Part shown: positions 55,477 to 63,857 of the stretch, in pieces
Position numbering within the stretch: position 1 is the first letter of the stretch
Layout of the letters: each line of letters starts with the position of its first letter
Assembly: GCA_027315165.1 (NCBI GenBank)
Contig: DAHUYN010000005.1
Location: 62,001-126,000, forward strand
Direction: 5' to 3'
DNA from: Thermoplasmata archaeon
GTDB taxonomy: Archaea > Thermoplasmatota > Thermoplasmata > Lutacidiplasmatales > UBA184
DNA: 64,000 nucleotides
Notes under the pieces: model-generated
Database searches by the model: none
Seen by the model: only the letters and a program-made list of their open reading frames with translations
What the model was told of the DNA's origin: nothing
Program-made: the position numbers and the translations under genes

Positions 55477-58086
55477 CTAGGGTGGCGGGCCCGCCGGAGG
55501 CGCCGAGGGCGGCGCGCTCCCGACGGCTCCCGAGGGGGGCGTCGAGGGCCTCAAGGCCCCGCGGCCCCGGCGCCGTCGCACGAGGAGGGCCACCGCGGCG
55601 ATCGCGGCGATGGCGACGACCGCGAGGAGCGCCCAGAGGGTCCAGGACGGGAGCGCGCCGCCGTTCCCGGCGGTCCCTCCGCCCGGAGGGCTCGTCACGG
55701 TGACGGTAACCGAGCGCAGGACGGAGGCGCCGACCGAGTCGTTGACCCACACGAGGGCGGTGTAGGTCCCGGCGGTCGCGTAGTGGTGCTCGACCGACGC
55801 GGTCGTGCCGGTGCCGCCGTCCCCGAGCGCCCAGGCGTAGTGGTAGGCGGGGGTCCCGCCGGAGGCCGTCGCGTTGAACCAGAGGCTCGTCCCGGCGACG
55901 ACCGTCGTGACGCTCGAGGAGGCCGAGGCGGCGAGGGCGGGGTTGACCTCGACATTCGCCGAGGCGGTCGCGACGAGGCCCGCGGCATCGGTGAGGGTGA
56001 GGTTGACGAGGAACTTCCCCGCCGCGGCGTAGCTGTGGGACGGGGTCGGGAGCGTCGAGCTCGCCCCGTCGCCGAGGCTCCAGGCGTAGGTATACGGCGA
56101 GATCCCGCCGTGGACCGACGAGGAGAGCGTGACGCTGAGGCCGACGTCGGTCACCTTCGGGGTCGCGCCGATCGACACGGAGGGTCCGGCGACGATCGTC
56201 ACGGGGGTCGTGAGGTTGAGCGTGATCCCGGTGGCGTCGGTGACGGTGAGGTTCACGGCGTAGCTCCCGACGACGGTGTAGACGTGGGGGAACACGGCCC
56301 CCCAACCGGCGGTGCCGTCCCCGAAGCTCCACGTGTAGTTGTACGGGGCCGTCCCGCCGGTGGCCGCCGTCGCCGAGAAGACGATCGCGGCGCCGACGTC
56401 GGTCCGCGGAGGGCTCGCCGAGATCGCGGACGAGAGCGCCGTGACCGTCACGGTCGTCTCGCGCGTCACCGTCGCGCCCCAGCGGTCCCAGGTGTACAGG
56501 CTCGCGTTGTAGAGCCCGGGCGCCGAGTAGTTGTGCGTCCCGTTCAGGGCGTAGAGGGAGCTGCCGTCCCCGAGGTTCCAGTAGCCGTAGTAGGGGGCCT
56601 GGCCGCCGCCGACGCTCGCGTTGAAGGAGACCGCGGTGCGGGGGGGCACGACGACCGGTGCGACGCTCGAGCTCACCGAGACCTCGAGCTCGTAGACCCA
56701 GGTGGCGCTCGACCGGGGACCGGGCCCCGTCGCGCCGACGCGATAGCCGCCCTGGAGGAGCGGCGGGTACGGGCCGCTCACCTCGGGCATCGCGAAGCCG
56801 TAGTAGGGGGCCGGCAGGTCGAGGGCGTTGCTCATGTTGTACCAGCCGCAGAAGAACGGGCAGGCCCACGCCCAGGTGTCGTTGAAGTAGGCCGTGTCGT
56901 TGAACCCGCCGACGAGCAGCACCTCGTTGAGCGCGGCGTCGTACTCCATGCCGGCCATCGCCCGGCCGGCCGGGTTCGCGAAGCCGAACAGCGCGAGATA
57001 GCCGGTCTCGTTCGACCACGTGCTGTTCTGGAACAGCCAGGTGTCGTTGAGGTCGCACGAGCCGAGGGCGTCGCAGCCGCCAAAGAGGAGGACGCCCTCT
57101 CCCGGCATCGACGCGGCCGCCGCCCAGCCGCGGGGGCTCGGGGCGGTCGAGGTCGTCACGGGGACCCAGGCCGCGAGCGGCCCGTACCACTCGTAGGTCT
57201 GGTTCGACGGCGTTAGGCACAGCGCGTCGGTGCAGCCGCCGAAGAGCACGGTGATGTTGTCGAGGGAGTCGTTCGCGAAGACCATCGAGGCGCCGTACCT
57301 CGGCGAGGGGGCCCAGAGGCAGGTGAACGGGCAGTACGGCGCCGAGAGGTTGAACCACGTCCCGCCCCGGTACTCCCACGTCTCGTTCATCGGGCAGGTG
57401 ACGACGCCGCAGCCGCCGAACAGGACGACCGACTGCACCGTCGGGTCGAAGCTCATCGAGGCCGCGTCGACCGCCGGCGGCGTGTCGGCGTAGTTCGTGA
57501 CGTTGAACCAGATCCCGTTCGAGTAGACCCAGGTCTGGTTGTCGGGACAGACCACGTCGCAGCCGCCGTAGTAGACGACGTAGCCGTCGAAGGCGTCCCA
57601 CGCCATCGACGCCCCGAAGCTCGCGGCCGGGCCGCCGAAGGCGGAGTGGGAGCCGTAGGTCGCGTTGAGCCAGCCGGTGAGCCCGACGCTCGGTGCCGAC
57701 GTGGCGGGGCGCGACGACGCCGGGGCGGCGCAGTGGCCCGTCAGCGCCGAGGCGGAAACGCACCGCTCGTCGGCGCCCCGGGCGGGACCGGCGCCGTTGG
57801 CGAGGGAGCCGACCGCTCGCGAGAGCATCGCGGCGCCGTCGGAGCCGGGGAGGGGGGCCGCGAGGGGGGCCGCTCTAGGTTCGGCGTTGCGCGCGAGAGC
57901 GGCGTGCGCGGCCGGCGCCGCGGCGGGGAGAGCGGCGGCGGTCCGGAGCGCGGCCGTCGAGGCAGGGTGGGAGGAGAGCTCCCCCGGAGCGACGAGCCCG
58001 CCCGTCGGCGCCGCGACCAGCGCGACGAGGGCGACGACGAGGGCGATCGGAACGGCCCGGGCGGCCGGGGGGGTCGGGAGGTGCAT
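55477..58086 (-). CDS. Giant cell-surface protein with Kelch-like and PKD repeats
   Basis: 869 residues. Signal peptide (AVPIALVVALVALVA, about 12-28); Kelch-type blades about 130-440 (repeated YDAALNEVLLVGGFNDTAYF-like phrases, e.g. VVLFGGCGVVTCPMNETWEY and VLLFGGCDALGSCDLNDTWL); four PKD domains about 460-800 (YAWSLGDGAS, YTWSFGDGTAG, HYAWALGDGGTG); C-terminal membrane helix WTLWALLAVVAIAAIAAVAL and an Arg-rich tail. Cysteine pairs in the Kelch blades may form disulfides. Likely an adhesin or S-layer-associated protein. TATA box 27 nt upstream. Confidence 0.87.
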   Translation of the reverse strand: MHLPTPPAARAVPIALVVALVALVAAPTGGLVAPGELSSHPASTAALRTAAALPAAAPAAHAALARNAEPRAAPLAAPLPGSDGAAMLSRAVGSLANGAGPARGADERCVSASALTGHCAAPASSRPATSAPSVGLTGWLNATYGSHSAFGGPAASFGASMAWDAFDGYVVYYGGCDVVCPDNQTWVYSNGIWFNVTNYADTPPAVDAASMSFDPTVQSVVLFGGCGVVTCPMNETWEYRGGTWFNLSAPYCPFTCLWAPSPRYGASMVFANDSLDNITVLFGGCTDALCLTPSNQTYEWYGPLAAWVPVTTSTAPSPRGWAAAASMPGEGVLLFGGCDALGSCDLNDTWLFQNSTWSNETGYLALFGFANPAGRAMAGMEYDAALNEVLLVGGFNDTAYFNDTWAWACPFFCGWYNMSNALDLPAPYYGFAMPEVSGPYPPLLQGGYRVGATGPGPRSSATWVYELEVSVSSSVAPVVVPPRTAVSFNASVGGGQAPYYGYWNLGDGSSLYALNGTHNYSAPGLYNASLYTWDRWGATVTRETTVTVTALSSAISASPPRTDVGAAIVFSATAATGGTAPYNYTWSFGDGTAGWGAVFPHVYTVVGSYAVNLTVTDATGITLNLTTPVTIVAGPSVSIGATPKVTDVGLSVTLSSSVHGGISPYTYAWSLGDGASSTLPTPSHSYAAAGKFLVNLTLTDAAGLVATASANVEVNPALAASASSSVTTVVAGTSLWFNATASGGTPAYHYAWALGDGGTGTTASVEHHYATAGTYTALVWVNDSVGASVLRSVTVTVTSPPGGGTAGNGGALPSWTLWALLAVVAIAAIAAVALLVRRRRGRGALRPSTPPSGAVGSAPPSAPPAGPPP

Positions 58087-58108
58087 AGGAAGAGACTCGC
58101 GTGCACGG

Positions 58109-58117
58109 GCTATATGA
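58109..58117 (-). promoter_or_regulatory. TATA box of the Kelch/PKD surface protein
   Basis: Minus strand TCATATAGC, centred 27 nt before ATG 58086. Same sequence and spacing as the PadR and esterase promoters. Confidence 0.65.
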
Positions 58118-58173
58118 ATCTCGGCGCAGCGGCGAAGACGCGGCCGGCGGCGGGGGCCCCGAGGTAGAGCAGG

Positions 58174-58279
58174 TCCCGGCTGCCTGACTCGAACAGGCGA
58201 CCTGAGGATATCCACGGGGGCCGCCGGTGACCGGCGGTCTCGCCTACAGTCCCCCGCTCTACCACTGAGCTAAGCCGGG
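58174..58279 (-). tRNA. tRNA-Tyr (GTA anticodon), intron-containing
   Basis: Minus strand: acceptor CCCGGCT/AGCCGGG with the archaeal C1-G72 identity pair, D-arm GCTC/GAGC, anticodon stem GGGGA/TCCTC with loop CTGTAG-A (anticodon GTA), T-arm GCCTG-TTCGAGT-CAGGC, discriminator A. About 34 nt of intron after position 37, containing the hairpin GACCGCCGGTCACCGGCGG. Confidence 0.92.
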
Positions 58280-58339
58280 ACGGTCGACCGAGCGGGGCGA
58301 GGCCTATAAGCCTTCGGAGGAGCCCCGAGGGGGGGGCGC

Positions 58340-58867
58340 ATGCGGTCGGTCGAGCTGAGGCGCCACAGCCATCGCGAGGGAGGCGCGGCGCACTTGAGCC
58401 GCCTCGGTCGGCAGATGGCCGAGCACGTCGGGCGCTCGGCGCCGCCGTTCGACCGCGTCCTCACCTCGCCCGTGCCGAGGGCCGTCGAGACGGCGGAGGC
58501 GATGGGCCAGCGGATCGACGCGCGGGACCCGGCCCTCGCGACGCTCGACGCGAGCGCGGAGTCGGCGCTCGGCCCCGTCGTCACCTGGGCGGAGGTCGCT
58601 CTCGGGTTCGTCCGACTTCCCCCCGTCGCCCGGAACGGGGCCCTCCTCGCCGAGGTGTTCGAGCGGCTCGCCGCGTCGTTGCCCGAGGGGGGGCGTGGGC
58701 TCGTCGTCTCCCACTCCGTCGTCGTCGAGCTCGGCGCCGTCGCGGCGTTCCCGTCGGCGCCGACGGTCTCGTGGGGGCCGCTCGCCGGGTACCTCGAGGG
58801 GGTCCGGCTGGTCCACGACGGGAGCCGTTTCGTCTCGGCCGAGCTCCTTCGCGTCGGCGGGCCCTAG
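58340..58867 (+). CDS. Histidine phosphatase superfamily protein
   Basis: 175 residues. Catalytic motif ELRRHSHREGG (R-H, with S-H-R-E in place of the usual G-E), LTSPVPRAVETAEAMG (second Arg), and late histidine in LVVSHSVVVEL. Acts by a phospho-histidine; substrates range from sugar phosphates to proteins and cannot be told. The late Glu in LLAEVFERL may be the acid. Convergent with adenylate kinase, overlapping by 4 bp. Confidence 0.85.
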   Translation: MRSVELRRHSHREGGAAHLSRLGRQMAEHVGRSAPPFDRVLTSPVPRAVETAEAMGQRIDARDPALATLDASAESALGPVVTWAEVALGFVRLPPVARNGALLAEVFERLAASLPEGGRGLVVSHSVVVELGAVAAFPSAPTVSWGPLAGYLEGVRLVHDGSRFVSAELLRVGGP

Positions 58868-59499
58868 GCGCGCGAGAGGGACGCCTCGATCCGCGCGCGG
58901 ACCTCCGACGGGGTCCCGGTCGCGTCGACGGTCACGAGCAGGCCGAGGTCCCGGTAGTAGGCGACGAGCGGGGCCGTCTGCTCGAGGTACACCTTGAGCC
59001 GGGTCCGCACCGCCGAGGGTCGGTCATCCGAGCGCTGCTCGAGCGGGCTCTGGTCGTCGTCGCAGCGGCCCGCGACCCGCGGCGGGCTCGTCGCGAGGTT
59101 GTAGATCCGGCGGCAGTTGGGACAGTGTCGCCGCTGCGTGAGCCGCTCGAGGAGCATCGCCTCGGGGATCTCGAACGCGACGACGCGGTCGAGCGCCGTC
59201 ACGCGGCCGAGCGCCTCGGCCTGGGCGACGGTCCTCGGAAACCCGTCGAGGAGGAAGCCTCCACGAGCGTCGGGCCGCTCGAGCCTCTCCCCGAGGACTC
59301 GGAGGACCAACGGGTCGGGGACGAGATGGCCGGCCCGGATGTAGCCGTCGGCCTCGACGCCGAGCGGGCTCTGCTCGGCCGCCGCGCTCCGGAGCAGCTC
59401 GCCGGTGGAGAGGTGCGGGATCCCGAGGCGTCGCGCGACCTCCGCCGCCTGCGTGCCCTTTCCCGCGCCGGGGGGGCCGAGGAAGACGATCCGGTGCAT
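58864..59499 (-). CDS. adk: Adenylate kinase with zinc-binding lid
   Basis: 211 residues. P-loop FLGPPGAGKGTQA (7-19), NMP-binding LSTGELLRSA, FLLDGFPRTVAQAEAL, and a lid with Cys126, Cys129, Cys146 and Asp149 (spacing C-x2-C-x16-C-x2-D), the C-C-C-D zinc set also known from Bacillus. Interconverts ATP + AMP and 2 ADP. This is the bacterial-type (long) Adk, as also found in some Thermoplasmata, rather than the archaeal trimeric AdkA. 24 bp downstream of pyrH, same strand. Confidence 0.95.
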   Translation of the reverse strand: MHRIVFLGPPGAGKGTQAAEVARRLGIPHLSTGELLRSAAAEQSPLGVEADGYIRAGHLVPDPLVLRVLGERLERPDARGGFLLDGFPRTVAQAEALGRVTALDRVVAFEIPEAMLLERLTQRRHCPNCRRIYNLATSPPRVAGRCDDDQSPLEQRSDDRPSAVRTRLKVYLEQTAPLVAYYRDLGLLVTVDATGTPSEVRARIEASLSRA

Positions 59500-59523
59500 C
59501 GCCGTGGGGCGACCGCGGCGGGG

Positions 59524-60258
59524 CTAAAGCGATTGTTGGCCCTCGGCCTCGCCGACGGCGGTGCCGACGCAGGCGAGCCCGCGGAGGGCCCGTCCGAGGT
59601 TCTCGAGGTCGAGACCCCCGACGATCGTGATCGGGATCCGGGCGCGGGCGAGGGTCTCGGCGCCGAGGCGGTCGAAGACGAACTCCTGGCCGGCGCTCGA
59701 GTCCGTCGACGCCCGGACCTTGGCCAGGAACGGCTCCCACGCGATCCGGTCGATCCGACGGGCCCCGGGGTGCGTCCTCGGGTCCGCGTCATACAGCCCG
59801 TCGACGCGCGTCGCGTTGACGACGCGCAGGGCCCGGAGGCGGACGGCGAGCATCGCCGCGACGCCGTCGGTCGTGTGGCCCGGCTCGGTGCCGCCGAGGA
59901 CGACGAGGCGCGACCGGTGGCTGTCGTGGACCGCCTCCGCGAGCGTGGTCGGCGGGCGGTGGGGCGCGGGCGGCCCGACGCGGGCCGCGAGGAGCCGCGC
60001 GTGCAGGCGCGTCACGTCGATCCCGACCTCGTCGAGCTCGACCTCGGTGAGCCCGAGGCGGCGGCCGAGGTGGATGTACTCGCGGGCCGTCCGGCCACCG
60101 CCGGTCGTGACGACGAGCGGGTGCTCTAGCGACACCTCCGTAAGCAGCGTCGCGAGCTGCGTGTAGTAGGCGACCGGATCCTCGGCGGTCGTGAGGACCG
60201 ACCCTCCGACCGAGAGGACGACGGGGCGGCCGGCGGCGGCGGACGGGCCCGGGGACAT
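59524..60258 (-). CDS. pyrH: UMP kinase (archaeal PyrH)
   Basis: 244 residues. Amino-acid-kinase fold: VVLSVGGSVLT, VVTTGGGRTAREYIHLGRRL, DEVGIDVTRLHARLLAA, the signature VVLGGTEPGHTTDGVAAMLA, INATRVDGLYDADP-like VVNATRVDGLYDADPRTHPG, and ITIVGGLDLENLGRAL. Phosphorylates UMP to UDP. The G-G-T-E-P-G-H-T-T-D motif identifies it against isopentenyl phosphate kinase. A residue stretch of Pro-rich insertion (PPAPHRPPTT) replaces a surface loop. Adenylate kinase follows; RpiA is divergent. Confidence 0.93.
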   Translation of the reverse strand: MSPGPSAAAGRPVVLSVGGSVLTTAEDPVAYYTQLATLLTEVSLEHPLVVTTGGGRTAREYIHLGRRLGLTEVELDEVGIDVTRLHARLLAARVGPPAPHRPPTTLAEAVHDSHRSRLVVLGGTEPGHTTDGVAAMLAVRLRALRVVNATRVDGLYDADPRTHPGARRIDRIAWEPFLAKVRASTDSSAGQEFVFDRLGAETLARARIPITIVGGLDLENLGRALRGLACVGTAVGEAEGQQSL

Positions 60259-60346
60259 CGGTCGGGGGAGGCGGCGGCGGGGCTTGTTGGTTTCGCTTCG
60301 GCGCGCGCAAAGGGGTTATGAGGCGGGTCCGCCCCCGGTGCTCACG

Positions 60347-61045
60347 ATGGCGGAGGACCCGCTCGCCGCCGAGAAGGAGCTCGCGGCCCGCGCCGCCGTG
60401 CGCCACGTTCGCGCCGGCCAGCGGCTCGCGCTCGGGACCGGCACGACCGCCGCGCACGCGGTCCGCGCCCTCGCCGAGCGGTTCCCGAGCGGGGACGTCG
60501 AGACCGTGGCGAGCTCGGAGGCGACCGAAACGCTCGCGCGCGCGCTCGGGCTCCACGTGCGGCCCCTCGCCGCCGGGGACCGGTTCGACGTGATGCTCGA
60601 CGGGGCCGACGAGGTGACGCCCCGACTCGACCTCACCAAGGGCGGCGGGGGGGCGCTGTTCCGCGAGAAGTTCCTGGCCCGGCTCTCCGACGAGGTCGTG
60701 ATCCTGGTCGATCACACCAAGCTCGTCCCCGAGCTCGGCACCCGGTCGGCGATCCCGGTCGAGGTCGTCCCGTTCGCGCGCCCGGTCGTCGCGCACCTTC
60801 TCGAGGCGCGCCGGTTCGGCGTGCGCCTGCGGGGCGCCTCCGCGGACGGCCGGGGCACGAGGACCGACAACGGCAACGAGATCCTCGACCTGAGGCCGCC
60901 CACGCCGGTCTCCGACCCGGCGGCGCTCGAGCGAGAGCTCCGCGCGATGCCCGGGGTCGTCGACACCGGCCTGTTCGTCGGGATCGCGCGCCGTGTCTAC
61001 GTCGGCCTGCCCGACGGGACCGTCCAAGAGGTCGTCCGGCCGTAG
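60347..61045 (+). CDS. rpiA: Ribose-5-phosphate isomerase A
   Basis: 232 residues. LALGTGTTAAHAVRALAER (phosphate loop, usual G-L-G-[ST]-G-[ST]), ASSEATETLARALGL, DVMLDGADEVTPRLDLTKGGGGALFREK (catalytic D-G-A-D-E and K-G-G-G-A), VDHTKLVPELG, and TDNGNEILDL. Interconverts ribulose-5-phosphate and ribose-5-phosphate. With the HPS-RraA fusion at 26708 it would complete a pentose supply route from fructose-6-phosphate. ATG 60347; divergent from pyrH. Confidence 0.96.
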   Translation: MAEDPLAAEKELAARAAVRHVRAGQRLALGTGTTAAHAVRALAERFPSGDVETVASSEATETLARALGLHVRPLAAGDRFDVMLDGADEVTPRLDLTKGGGGALFREKFLARLSDEVVILVDHTKLVPELGTRSAIPVEVVPFARPVVAHLLEARRFGVRLRGASADGRGTRTDNGNEILDLRPPTPVSDPAALERELRAMPGVVDTGLFVGIARRVYVGLPDGTVQEVVRP

Positions 61046-61054
61046 GCCGCCAGC

Positions 61055-61064
61055 GCCATCTTTA
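61055..61064 (+). promoter_or_regulatory. TATA box of the crotonase-PaaA-like operon
   Basis: CATCTTTATC, about 48 nt before ATG 61108; leader of about 22 nt carrying GGGAG as Shine-Dalgarno sequence. Confidence 0.5.
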
Positions 61065-61107
61065 TCGACCTCGCGTGAGTGGGGCGCGCCACGCCTTGGG
61101 AGCGACC

Positions 61108-61890
61108 ATGCAGGGGAAGTTCGTTCGGACCCGGATCGACGATCACGTCGGCTACATCGAGATCGCCAAGGGGAAGGCGAACACCTACGACCTCGACATG
61201 ATGCAGGAGCTCGACCAGGCGATCACCGAGATGCGGTTCGCCGACGAGGCGCGCGTGCTCGTCGTCACCTCGGGGCTCCCCGGCTTCTTCAGCGCGGGCG
61301 CCGACATCGAGATGCTCAAGCGGAGCCAGCCCGACTTCAAGGCGATGTTCTGCCTCCACTGCCAGGAGACGCTCAACAAGCTCGCCTCGACCCCGAAGGT
61401 CGTCATCGCGGCCCTGAACGGGCACACCGTCGGCGGCGGCCTCGAGATCGCCCTCGCCTGCGACCTCCGGATGATGGCCGCGGGCGGCGGCAAGATCGGC
61501 CTCCCCGAGGTGACGCTCGGCGTCCTCCCCGGCACCGGGGGGACCCAGCGGCTGCCCCGCCTCATCGGGTCGGCGCGCGCCCTCGACATGATGATCACCG
61601 GCAAGCTCCTCACCCCCGAGGAGGCGCTCGCCCTCGGCCTCGTCAACTACGTCTTCCCGAAGGAGGCGTTCGCGCAAGAGGTCCAGCGCTACGCCGCCCA
61701 GCTCGCGCACGGCCCCGCCCGCGCCGTGAGCCTGATCAAGCGCTCCGTCGCCGAGGGGATCGAGATGCCCCTCGGGGCCGGCCTCGCCCTCGAGCGGGAG
61801 CTGCAGAACCGGCTGTTCATCACCGACGACGCGAAGGAGGGCCTCGCCGCCTTCGTTGAGAAGCGGAAGCCCACCTTTAAGGGCCACTGA
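61108..61890 (+). CDS. Enoyl-CoA hydratase/isomerase (crotonase) family protein
   Basis: 260 residues from ATG 61108, with GGGAG five bases upstream. Oxyanion-hole regions GFFSAGADIEMLKR and NGHTVGGGLEIALACDLR; the catalytic acids would be Glu in GGGLEIALACD and in GLPEVTLGVLPGTGGTQRL, both present. Adds water to enoyl-CoA or isomerises it. Directly followed (19 bp) by the PaaA-like di-iron gene, so it may act on an epoxidised or unsaturated CoA ester in an aromatic or fatty-acid pathway. Confidence 0.92.
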   Translation: MQGKFVRTRIDDHVGYIEIAKGKANTYDLDMMQELDQAITEMRFADEARVLVVTSGLPGFFSAGADIEMLKRSQPDFKAMFCLHCQETLNKLASTPKVVIAALNGHTVGGGLEIALACDLRMMAAGGGKIGLPEVTLGVLPGTGGTQRLPRLIGSARALDMMITGKLLTPEEALALGLVNYVFPKEAFAQEVQRYAAQLAHGPARAVSLIKRSVAEGIEMPLGAGLALERELQNRLFITDDAKEGLAAFVEKRKPTFKGH

Positions 61891-61909
61891 GGTCCTAGCG
61901 AACGAGCCC

Positions 61910-62767
61910 ATGGCCCGCGCTCCCGATTCCGAGGCGCCTTCGCCCCCGACGACGTCGACCCCGGCGCCGGCCGCGTCCAAGAGCCTGCGCGAGGGCGGCA
62001 CCGTCGAGCCGATCCGCGAGATCCTCTGGGGGACCTCCGCCGGCGTCCGCAAGCTCGAGACGATCGAGGAGATGCCGACCGAGATGCGGGAGCTCGTCGT
62101 GCGGCTGATGGTCGTCCAGGCGGACACCGAGTTCGCCTCGATCCAGCAGCACCGGCCCTGGCTCGACAACGCCCCGACGCTCGAGGACCGGTGGATCGAG
62201 GCCCGCATCGTCGCGGACGAGGCACGCCACGGCCTGCAGGCGTGCAAGATCCTGCGCGAGTTCGGCGAGGAGGGCCAGGGGATGATCGACGACCTCCTCA
62301 AGCGGCGCGAGGGCGAGCACAAGCTCGACGCCTTCAACATGAAGTTCGACACGTGGGCCGATGTCGGCGCCTTCACCTGCTTCGTCGACCGGGTGGGCGT
62401 CTATCAGCTCCGCGCGTTCCAGGAGTGCGCCTACGGCCCCCTCGCCCGGTCGATCCCGCTGATGCTCTCGGAGGAGCAGCTCCACCTCAACTTCGGCTAC
62501 AACGTCCTCAAGCGGATGGTCAAGGAGGGCGGCCACTACGCCGGCAGCGCCGAGGAGGCGCAGCGGGCGGTCCTCCGATGGTACCCGCGCGCCCTGGACA
62601 TGTTCGGCCACTCGCACTCGAAGACGAGCCAGCGGGCCATCGACCTCGGGATCAAGCGCTGGACGAACGAGGAGGCGCGGGCCCGCTACATCCAGGAGAT
62701 CACGCCGCTCGTCGCCAAGATCGGCCTCGAGCTCCCTCGAGAGGACTTCGACCGCCGCATCCCGTAG
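61910..62767 (+). CDS. PaaA/BoxB-like ferritin-fold di-iron monooxygenase
   Basis: 285 residues. Four-helix di-iron ligands are visible: Glu in QADTEFASIQQH, E-x-x-H in VADEARHGLQACKI, Glu in RAFQECAYGPL, E-x-x-H in LSEEQLHLNFGYN. The D-E-A-x-H-G motif is typical of PaaA, the catalytic subunit of phenylacetyl-CoA epoxidase, and of BoxB. The other subunits (PaaB, C, D, E) are not in the window, so it may work alone or with distant partners. Disordered first 30 residues. Co-transcribed with the crotonase; points to oxygen-dependent metabolism. Confidence 0.83.
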   Translation: MARAPDSEAPSPPTTSTPAPAASKSLREGGTVEPIREILWGTSAGVRKLETIEEMPTEMRELVVRLMVVQADTEFASIQQHRPWLDNAPTLEDRWIEARIVADEARHGLQACKILREFGEEGQGMIDDLLKRREGEHKLDAFNMKFDTWADVGAFTCFVDRVGVYQLRAFQECAYGPLARSIPLMLSEEQLHLNFGYNVLKRMVKEGGHYAGSAEEAQRAVLRWYPRALDMFGHSHSKTSQRAIDLGIKRWTNEEARARYIQEITPLVAKIGLELPREDFDRRIP

Positions 62768-62777
62768 CCGCTCGGCC

Positions 62778-63827
62778 TCACGCCGAACGGCGGACGAGCC
62801 GTCCCCCGGGCCCGGCGCGCAGCAGGAGCGTCCGCGCGACGCCCGGGACCTGGGCGAGGCGACGGCGGAGGCGCGCCGCGTCCCGCTCGAGGACGAAGAC
62901 GTGAACGTGGGCCCCCGCGTCGTGCGTGTAGCCCGCGACCGCCCGACCGGCCTCGAGGTTGACCCGGCGGACCTCCTCGAGCACGGCCCTCGAGGCCGGC
63001 GTGAGGTAGTCGAGCGGGGGCCGGGTCGTCTCGCAGACGTCGCGGAAATCGTCGCACTCCTCCATCACGAGCGGGAACAGTGCCTCGGCGTCGCGCCCGG
63101 CGATGGCGCGCTTGAGGGCGGCGAGGCGGCCGGGAAGGGCGCGCTGGCGCGCCGCGAATCTCGGGGAGGTGCGGACCGTCGCCTGCATCGCGACCGCCGA
63201 GCGGACCGCCTTCTCGGGAGCCCCCTCGATCAGGACGACGACGTCGCGGAGCTCGGGCCAGTGCTGGGGGCCGAAGAGGGGCCGGGCGTAGCAGTCGCGC
63301 CCGTCGGGGCGCCGCCCCGCGCGCCACTCGACGAAGCCGCCGAACACCGACCGGGAGGCGCTGCCCGAGCCGAACCGGGCGAGCTTTGAGAGGGCGCGCG
63401 GAGAGAGCTCGAGCCCGGCGGCCGCCGTCGCGGCCCCGGCGAGCGCCGCGAAGCCGCTCGCGCTCGACGCGAGGCCGCTCGCGGTGGGAAAGTTGTTGCG
63501 CGTGCGCACGCGCGCGTGGGCGGTGAGGCCCGAGCGCGCGCGGACCCGGTCCAAGAGCGCGCTCACGCTGCGCCGGGCCTTCTCGGGGGCCTTGCGGCCG
63601 TTGAGGAGGAGCTCGTCGCGGTCGAGCGACGCGTCGAACGCGACGGTCGTGACCGTCCGGAGGCCGTCGAGCGTGACGGAGACCGAGGAGTTGTAGGGTA
63701 GGCCGAGCCGCTCGTCGCGGACGCCCCAGTACTTGACGAGCGCGATGTTCGGCGCCGCCTCGTACGTCGCCCGGCCCGCTGCGTCTCCCGCCACGGCCTC
63801 CGACCCGCGCGCGGAGCCTAGGGACAC
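62778..63827 (-). CDS. mvaD: Diphosphomevalonate decarboxylase-family protein (GHMP kinase fold)
   Basis: 349 residues. YEAAPNIALVKYWGVRDERL (Lys of the classic A-x-V-K-Y-W-G), LPYNSSVSVTLDGL, NNFPTASGLASSASGFAALA (ATP loop), FGSGSASRSVFGGFVEW, and YTHDAGAHVHVFV with the catalytic Asp. Because Lys and Asp are kept, it should decarboxylate; whether the substrate is mevalonate diphosphate or the 3,5-bisphosphate or 5-phosphate used in some archaea cannot be told. GTG 63827 or GTG 63794 may be the start; the latter fits the TATA box better. Feeds isoprenoid lipid synthesis. Confidence 0.88.
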   Translation of the reverse strand: MSLGSARGSEAVAGDAAGRATYEAAPNIALVKYWGVRDERLGLPYNSSVSVTLDGLRTVTTVAFDASLDRDELLLNGRKAPEKARRSVSALLDRVRARSGLTAHARVRTRNNFPTASGLASSASGFAALAGAATAAAGLELSPRALSKLARFGSGSASRSVFGGFVEWRAGRRPDGRDCYARPLFGPQHWPELRDVVVLIEGAPEKAVRSAVAMQATVRTSPRFAARQRALPGRLAALKRAIAGRDAEALFPLVMEECDDFRDVCETTRPPLDYLTPASRAVLEEVRRVNLEAGRAVAGYTHDAGAHVHVFVLERDAARLRRRLAQVPGVARTLLLRAGPGGRLVRRSA

Positions 63828-63838
63828 TACTTATCCTC
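63827..63838. promoter_or_regulatory. Shared AT-rich element between divergent genes
   Basis: CTACTTATCCTC reads as TATA-like in both directions: centred 26 nt before GTG 63858 on the plus strand, and about 37 nt before GTG 63794 on the minus strand. Confidence 0.45.
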
Positions 63839-63857
63839 CGCGGCGCGTCCCGCGCCC

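Noticed and set aside
55376-57763. 795-codon minus-strand frame in another phase of the Kelch/PKD gene
   Set aside because: Arg-rich shadow; the overlapping frame has a signal peptide, repeats and a membrane anchor.
59524-60258. Isopentenyl phosphate kinase
   Set aside because: Considered because of the mevalonate-pathway gene nearby, but the motif GGTEPGHTTD identifies UMP kinase.
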